A stretch of DNA of 64,000 bases from Porogramme epimiltina. Taxonomy: Eukaryota; Basidiomycota; Agaricomycetes; Polyporales; Polyporaceae. The stretch is taken from contig FTLJ01000222.1 in assembly GCA_900155495.1 (NCBI GenBank), positions 47,584 through 111,583 of the forward strand. Reading direction: 5' to 3'. The notes beneath the pieces were generated by a model. It saw only the letters and a list, made by a program, of their open reading frames with translations. It was not told where the DNA came from and did no database searches. Shown piece after piece: positions 59,467-64,000 of the stretch (within the stretch, counting starts at the first letter, position 1; each line of letters begins with the position of its first letter). The translations under genes and the position numbers were made by a program.

Positions 59467-61847
59467 TTACCACTCTTCCTCAACAACTTCGCCCATTCGA
59501 AAAGTGGTCACTGTCCCGTCCCATCCCCCCATCACCAACAACTCCCCACCAGAAGAGAATGTGTTGATCGCTGGAGCCTTGGTTGGGTCTGTATTCTTCG
59601 CCATTTGTTTTCCGTCGCGAACCCGCCACAAGAGCATTGGAAGGGATCGCGACGTTGTTGCTACGTAGTCTCCATCCGGAGAGAAAACGACTCCACGGAT
59701 CTCGAGACGGTGGTGATGTACCTGAGACCAGATCAACGACCCCCCCCTCGTCTCCGACAGGTGCGCCATACCCTTCACTCCGTCCTTCGTCGTCCAGCAT
59801 ACTCGTGATCCATCTGGGGAAAGGGTAGATTCGGCTCCAACGCCTGGGCATGCGCTACCAGACTCGTCCACAAGCTTGGTTTCATCCAGAAGCTCTCCGG
59901 TGTTGATCATCCAGCGACACACTAGAGCGTCACTGCTGAGAGTGATAACCGTAGTGCCTTCGGAGTTGAACACCGCGGATAGCACTTGGGTATCATTCGA
60001 TTTCCGACCTTGGCCGATGATGGTCGTGCGAAGTACACCAGAGACGACTCCCCAAACGGAGACAGATGTACGTGCTCTAGACAGGATGTGACTAGAGTCG
60101 GAGGAGATTGCCAAACATTCCTCCGGTTTGACTTGTGTTAGGAAGGTTTCTGATGATGCCGGCTTTGAAAAGATTGAGAGTAGTCGGTAAGCTTCCATGT
60201 CCCAGAGACATACTTGTCCTCCGTCGTCAATGGTTGCGAGGCGGACTTTGTCGAGCAGCCAACGACCACATGTAGCACGCTTGGAATGCCCATTCGAGAG
60301 GGTTGTGAGGCGTACCCCGCCGAATGAATCCCATACATCGATGTTGCCAGATTGATATCCGCCCAGTATGAGCCTGGATTCATCCGGCGAGAAGGAAATG
60401 AGGAACGGGTAGCTTCCTAAGCTATCCGTCATATCAGATGGCCACTCGCGGATAACACGTCCCTCAGAGGTGTCCCGTATGTTGATGGTGAAGCCAAAAT
60501 CGTCGGCGCACGTTGCGATCCATCTCCCGGAGTGGGAGACTGTCAGCGCAGCGAGGCTGGCGTGTCGCGGGCCCTCGGAGACTATAGCATGATTGGTATG
60601 AGTTTGCATACTCCCGTGTGCCGCGCCAGGTTATGAAGCGGTGATACGGACCTCTATCAATCGCCACTGCCACAATTCCGTGTTTGTACGCATTGGGAAG
60701 CGTGGCCTGGAGCACTCCGGTAAGGCGAGGAATGACCCATTGTGGAGCACTCCCTATCAAAAGCGTTGCGGACAGAGAGCGGCGGTTGGGATGTGAAAGA
60801 AGTATGTTATCTAGGTCTTGAAGTGGAGCATCATGTATCTCGTCGTTCAAGAGGCTGGCCCAGGATTGGGGAGAATAGGCAATCTCAAACATAATCTCAA
60901 GCGAGTTGAGTGCTGGACACAGCCTGATAAGCCATTCAAATTCCACTATCCCTTGAAGACTGTCGAGTAGATGGGTGTGCCAATCTTTCAGTGTTAGTGA
61001 CCGCAGGGACGGGAAACCTGTAAGTTTGCGTGTTCCTGTGCATATCGAAAACTGAGCATGGCGTTCATGATGCGCTATGCACTCTCAGACAATATTATCA
61101 TGGAACGTACCATATATTTCTCTATTCGGCCCCGTTGGCATAATAATAATATGCTGCAAAGTATGCATATTGGACACAAGAAGCACATCGAAAAAGGTCA
61201 GGCTGACATGACCAACCTATGGTGTGCATCAGTGCATACTCGGATATCGAATGTTGTATACCTACTTCTAGACGAGTCAAATTAAACGTGTTGAGACAGC
61301 GCATTTTTTTTATCTCCCCTGTTATCCCGTTACAGCAAAGATCCACGAGATTGGGGAGCGCAATAAGAAGGAGTAGAGCGCGGGTGCATTCAATCGTTTC
61401 GAGTCGGAGGCGATGTATAGCTGGATACCGCAGGCGGAGGCATGCCCTAGCCAGACTGGGGAGTGGTAGAGGAGGATCCGAGCGTGCACCTCGAATTTCG
61501 AGTCCTTGTATAACAGGGAACGACATGGACTGAATGAACATAGCAACCATATAGAACGGTACTTCGCCTTCACCCATACGGCCAACTTGCGACAGTTTGA
61601 TGCTTTCTACAAGTGTACGCAGCGAGGGTTGCATAGTGAATGTTCGTTCCAGGGACTCCAGGCCGCAGGTGTCCTGAATATATACAGTTCGGTAGATGTT
61701 GACTCGACTGCGGTACAGCCAGTCCTTGCACACGAGTGCGCAGTTGCAGAGTGCTCGAAGGGAATGTGCATGGCTGAGGAACTCAGATTCCGGATCCTCA
61801 GATCCTAGAATATCAATGACGACGAGACCCAGCTCAGGTATAAGCAT
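59467..61847 (-). CDS. F-box/LRR-like protein with C-terminal WD40 repeats (one gene or two abutting genes)
   Basis: The start MLIPELGLVVIDILGSEDPE at 61847 begins an F-box with LCNCALVCKDWLYRSRVNIY, typical of Agaricomycete F-box proteins, followed by LRR-like segments (LRYPAIHRLRLETIECTRAL; FPSLRSLTLKDWHTHLLDSL; LCPALNSLEIMFEI). Proposed exons are 61262-61847, 60652-61017 and 59467-60581. The last intron (60582-60651, gtccgt...tatag, 70 nt) joins AVAIDR to VSEGPRHASLAALTVSHSGR, leading into WD40-like blades: RWIATCADDFGFTINIRDT, LISFSPDESRLILGGYQSGN, RLATIDDGGQVCLWDM, VVFSPDGDYVATTSRS and LLVMGGWDGTVTTFRMGEVV. All phases agree, giving 688 residues. Alternatively the WD40 part starts at its own ATG (60609) and overlaps an F-box gene ending at 60464. 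The donor is weak, so fusion is moderately supported. An F-box plus propeller would be an SCF substrate receptor. Confidence 0.7.
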
Positions 61848-62355
61848 GGAAGCGATGGGTAGAGGAAGTCGGGCCTGGGGAGAAGCGACGAGGAAAACAC
61901 TGAGTGTCCAGAAATCCGAGCGTTCAATGGAAGTACTTCTAGCAGCTGCGGTCAGCCTGTGCCGCAATACGTACCCGGGCTAGGTGACTATTCCCTAGGA
62001 GTACAAGGTTCTCACCACGAGCACAGCAATTATTACTCACAAGGGTGGGTTTATCATGAAAACGGCCCCTTTTATGGAATGCTTGCATAGGGACTCGGCG
62101 AAGCTACCGGCATAGAATCCAGATGTACGTCACGGTATATCTCGTTAGAATCATGATAGACCGTCGCGAATATTGCATGAGCGCCCAACGCGTGGTGGAG
62201 ATGACGTCATGCGTGGGTTACTATGCTCCAGCATCATGCTCCAACGCTCTCCACCCCCACCATGACCTCCTCAGCGCGCCTGAAGTACATCCTCATCGAC
62301 ACTGTCAGCTCGTCTTTACATTTGGAATAGCGATTCATCACGACGCCCCTCTACC
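61848..62355. other. Divergent intergenic region between the F-box/WD40 gene and MAYDYY copy 2
   Basis: About 510 bp of promoter-type sequence for two divergent genes. Apart from the CRE palindrome at 62201-62210, no element is recognised. The F-box frame remains open upstream to about 61967 but without another ATG. Confidence 0.5.
62201..62210. promoter_or_regulatory. Perfect CRE/ATF palindrome upstream of MAYDYY copy 2
   Basis: atgacgtcat, a 10-bp palindrome, lies about 146 bp before the start codon at 62356. This is a consensus bZIP (CREB/ATF) site. Confidence 0.5.
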
Positions 62356-64000
62356 ATGGCATATGACTACTACCGTTCTTCGTTTCCTGGCTGGGGAACA
62401 TCTCAGGTTGGCCGACTGATATCCTGACGAGCATGCTCAACACTAACGCTGTCCCGCAGTTTCAGTTAGGATCTCCCCCACCGCCTATGTTCCAACCACA
62501 ACCATCCTGTAAGTCCGCGAGCCTCCCGATAGACGATCTCCCGGACAGGAGTCTTACGTGTCGCCATACGGTATACAGGGGGAGGACTAGACTTCTACAA
62601 CGCGCACGCGATCAACCCCGATCCGTACGTACCGTACCTCGCGCTCACAGTCGATCGAGATCGTCTCACGTCTCGCCCAGGGCCTTCTACAATTCCATAA
62701 TGTCGCGGTCCTCCGCCTTTGGGAGCATGGGTCTCGGCCGCGAGGAGGCACGCTACTGGCACAGGCGGATATACAGTGGCATCGTACGTAACTCCCGCAA
62801 GCCTCGCGCCCCTCAGGTGCCCCACCAGCGTGCACGACTCACCCGCGCCCCTCTCTGCCAGACTCCCCTAGTGCAAGCCCTCTCTGCTGATATCGGCGCG
62901 GCCTCCGCGTACGAGGCGTATCGCATGTGGAAGCGCAACACGTTCCTCTACGAGCCGCTCAGCGCCGACCGCCTCGCCCAGCGCGAAGGCCTCATCGGCA
63001 TGGCCATCGGCGAAGGTGCGTTTCGCGCCTGGCGTGCCCGCGCAAGCACCTGTTGACGCGCACATCCCACCGCCCCACAGCAACGCGCCTCTGGCAGTGC
63101 ACCGGTCGCGCGTTGGACACCTATGGGCTTCGTAACGCATGCGAAGCGGCGGCGGCCGCTGCCTCCGCCCTCGCCGACCGAGTGCGTCTCCGTCCACGCG
63201 CCTTCACTCCGGCCCCAAACTGATCCCCTTTGTAGTGGCTTAGCTATACATACGGCGGTGGTGTTGCCGGCATGGGCTTAGGCGCGCCCGGCGTCGCGCC
63301 CTCGTACGCTTCTAGCGGCGGCGCGGGGTATGGCGGCTACCGCGGACGACGCAGCTCCTTCGGTGGCCTCGCTGCCGGCGGGTCCCCCCTTCTCGGTGCG
63401 GGCGCGATGGGTGGCTCCCCGTACATGGGGGCAGGAGCGCCAGGCGCAGGGGGCCTCGGTGCATCCCCCATGCTCGGTGCGGCAGGCGGGCTCCCCGCGC
63501 GCGGGGTGTCCCCCATCCCTGGCACCGGGCTCGTCGCCGGCGCGATGGGCGGAGGGGTCGGCGCAATGGGTGCCGGTGTAGCCGGACCCGGACCCACCAT
63601 GGGCGGGGTCGGCGCGGGAGGCCTCGGCATGGGCGCGCCCGCGATGGGGGCAGGCATGGGCGCGGCTGGCCTCGGCGCAGGTGCAGGCATGGGCGGGGGG
63701 ATGGGCATGGGCGCCCCCTACTCCGGCGGCGGCATGGGCATGAACGTGCAGAGCGTCCCGCCCGGGTCGACGATCATCTACGAGCGCCCCAGTCGGAGCC
63801 GCCACCGGCACCACCGCCGCTCGCCCTCGCGGGGGCGCCACCGCGCGCGCAGCGTTGACGTCATCACCACCGGCGGGGCGGGGTACGGCGCGGGCGGATA
63901 TGGCGCGGGCGGGATGGGCGGGCCTGGCGCGGGCGGATATGCCGCCGCCATGGGCGGGCCTGGCGGGCACGGCGGCGGAATAGGAGGGATGAGCGGATAC
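62356..64000 (+). CDS. MAYDYY-family Gly-rich orphan protein, copy 2 (cut by right window edge)
   Basis: The start MAYDYYRSSFPGWGTSQ at 62356 opens exon 1, followed by exons reading FQLGSPPPPMFQPQPS, GGLDFYNAHAINPDP, AFYNSIMSRSSAFGSMGLGR, EEARYWHRRIYSGI, TPLVQALSADIGAASAYEAY, EGLIGMAIGE and ATRLWQCTGRALDTYGLRNA. Exon order and phases match copy 1 at 45292-46633. The last exon (from about 63250) becomes extremely Gly/Ala/Met-rich with repeats such as MGAGMGAAGLGAGAGMGGGM, then an Arg/Ser/His patch (RPSRSRHRHHRRSPSRGR) and more GG/GYGAGG. It reaches the end of the window without a stop. Copy 1 has His runs and YGGY repeats in the corresponding tail. Very high GC in this exon also opens long frames on the opposite strand. 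Function unknown; the conserved Ala-rich helical core (DIGAASAYEAYRMWK) is the likely functional part. Confidence 0.8.

Noticed and set aside
63278..63970. 230-codon open frame on the minus strand
   Set aside because: Antisense to the Gly/Ala/Met repeat exon of MAYDYY copy 2; its Ala/Arg/Pro/His composition is the mirror of a GC-rich repeat.
1..64000. CRISPR arrays, insertion sequences, operons or phage genes
   Set aside because: No regularly spaced repeats or transposase motifs were seen; pervasive spliceosomal introns show the DNA is eukaryotic nuclear.

Overview
The window is nuclear DNA of a filamentous basidiomycete, most likely an Agaricomycete. Genes are broken by many short GT-AG introns (about 50-70 nt), coding exons are GC-rich with strong G/C at third codon positions, and several families are typical of mushroom-forming fungi: DUF6533 seven-helix proteins, F-box proteins, EF-hand/ZZ proteins and Gly-rich orphans. 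I see no operons, CRISPR arrays, phage genes or bacterial insertion sequences. The genus cannot be read from the sequence; affinity to Polyporales is a guess.

Left arm (1-25 kb), mostly housekeeping genes: the N-terminal part of a TOM1/HUWE1 ubiquitin ligase (minus, cut by the window edge) diverging from SUB1/PC4; a mitochondrial ABC1/ADCK1-type atypical kinase; a seven-helix membrane protein; a branched-chain aminotransferase; a large coiled-coil protein with an EF-hand and ZZ-type zinc fingers; a Rab-GAP of the TBC family; and an orphan gene near 24-25 kb. A poorly coding, partly GC-rich stretch follows (25.1-28.3 kb).

Middle (28-43 kb): two tandem DUF6533 membrane proteins; an aspartyl-tRNA synthetase fused to a DUF2156 aminoacyl-tRNA transferase domain, the architecture of ergosteryl-aspartate synthase (ErdS); a small secreted Cys-containing protein; and a 2.4-kb zone of gene fragments that includes an arrestin-like exon. 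The ErdS stop codon is followed in the same frame by a methionine-free open stretch encoding a predicted membrane helix, the most intriguing feature of the window.

Right arm (43-64 kb): a coiled-coil membrane protein, a Gly/His-rich orphan (MAYDYY family), a mitochondrial J-domain protein, an intron-containing tRNA-Arg(UCU), and two paralogous membrane-anchored aspartic proteases, one of which has lost its first catalytic Asp. An F-box/beta-propeller protein lies between the two proteases. After them come an F-box plus WD40 gene and a second MAYDYY paralog cut by the right edge. The paralog pairs (proteases, MAYDYY, DUF6533) point to local duplication.

Exon boundaries were derived by eye from splice consensus and reading-frame continuity. 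Family assignments rest on recognised motifs, not on database searches.
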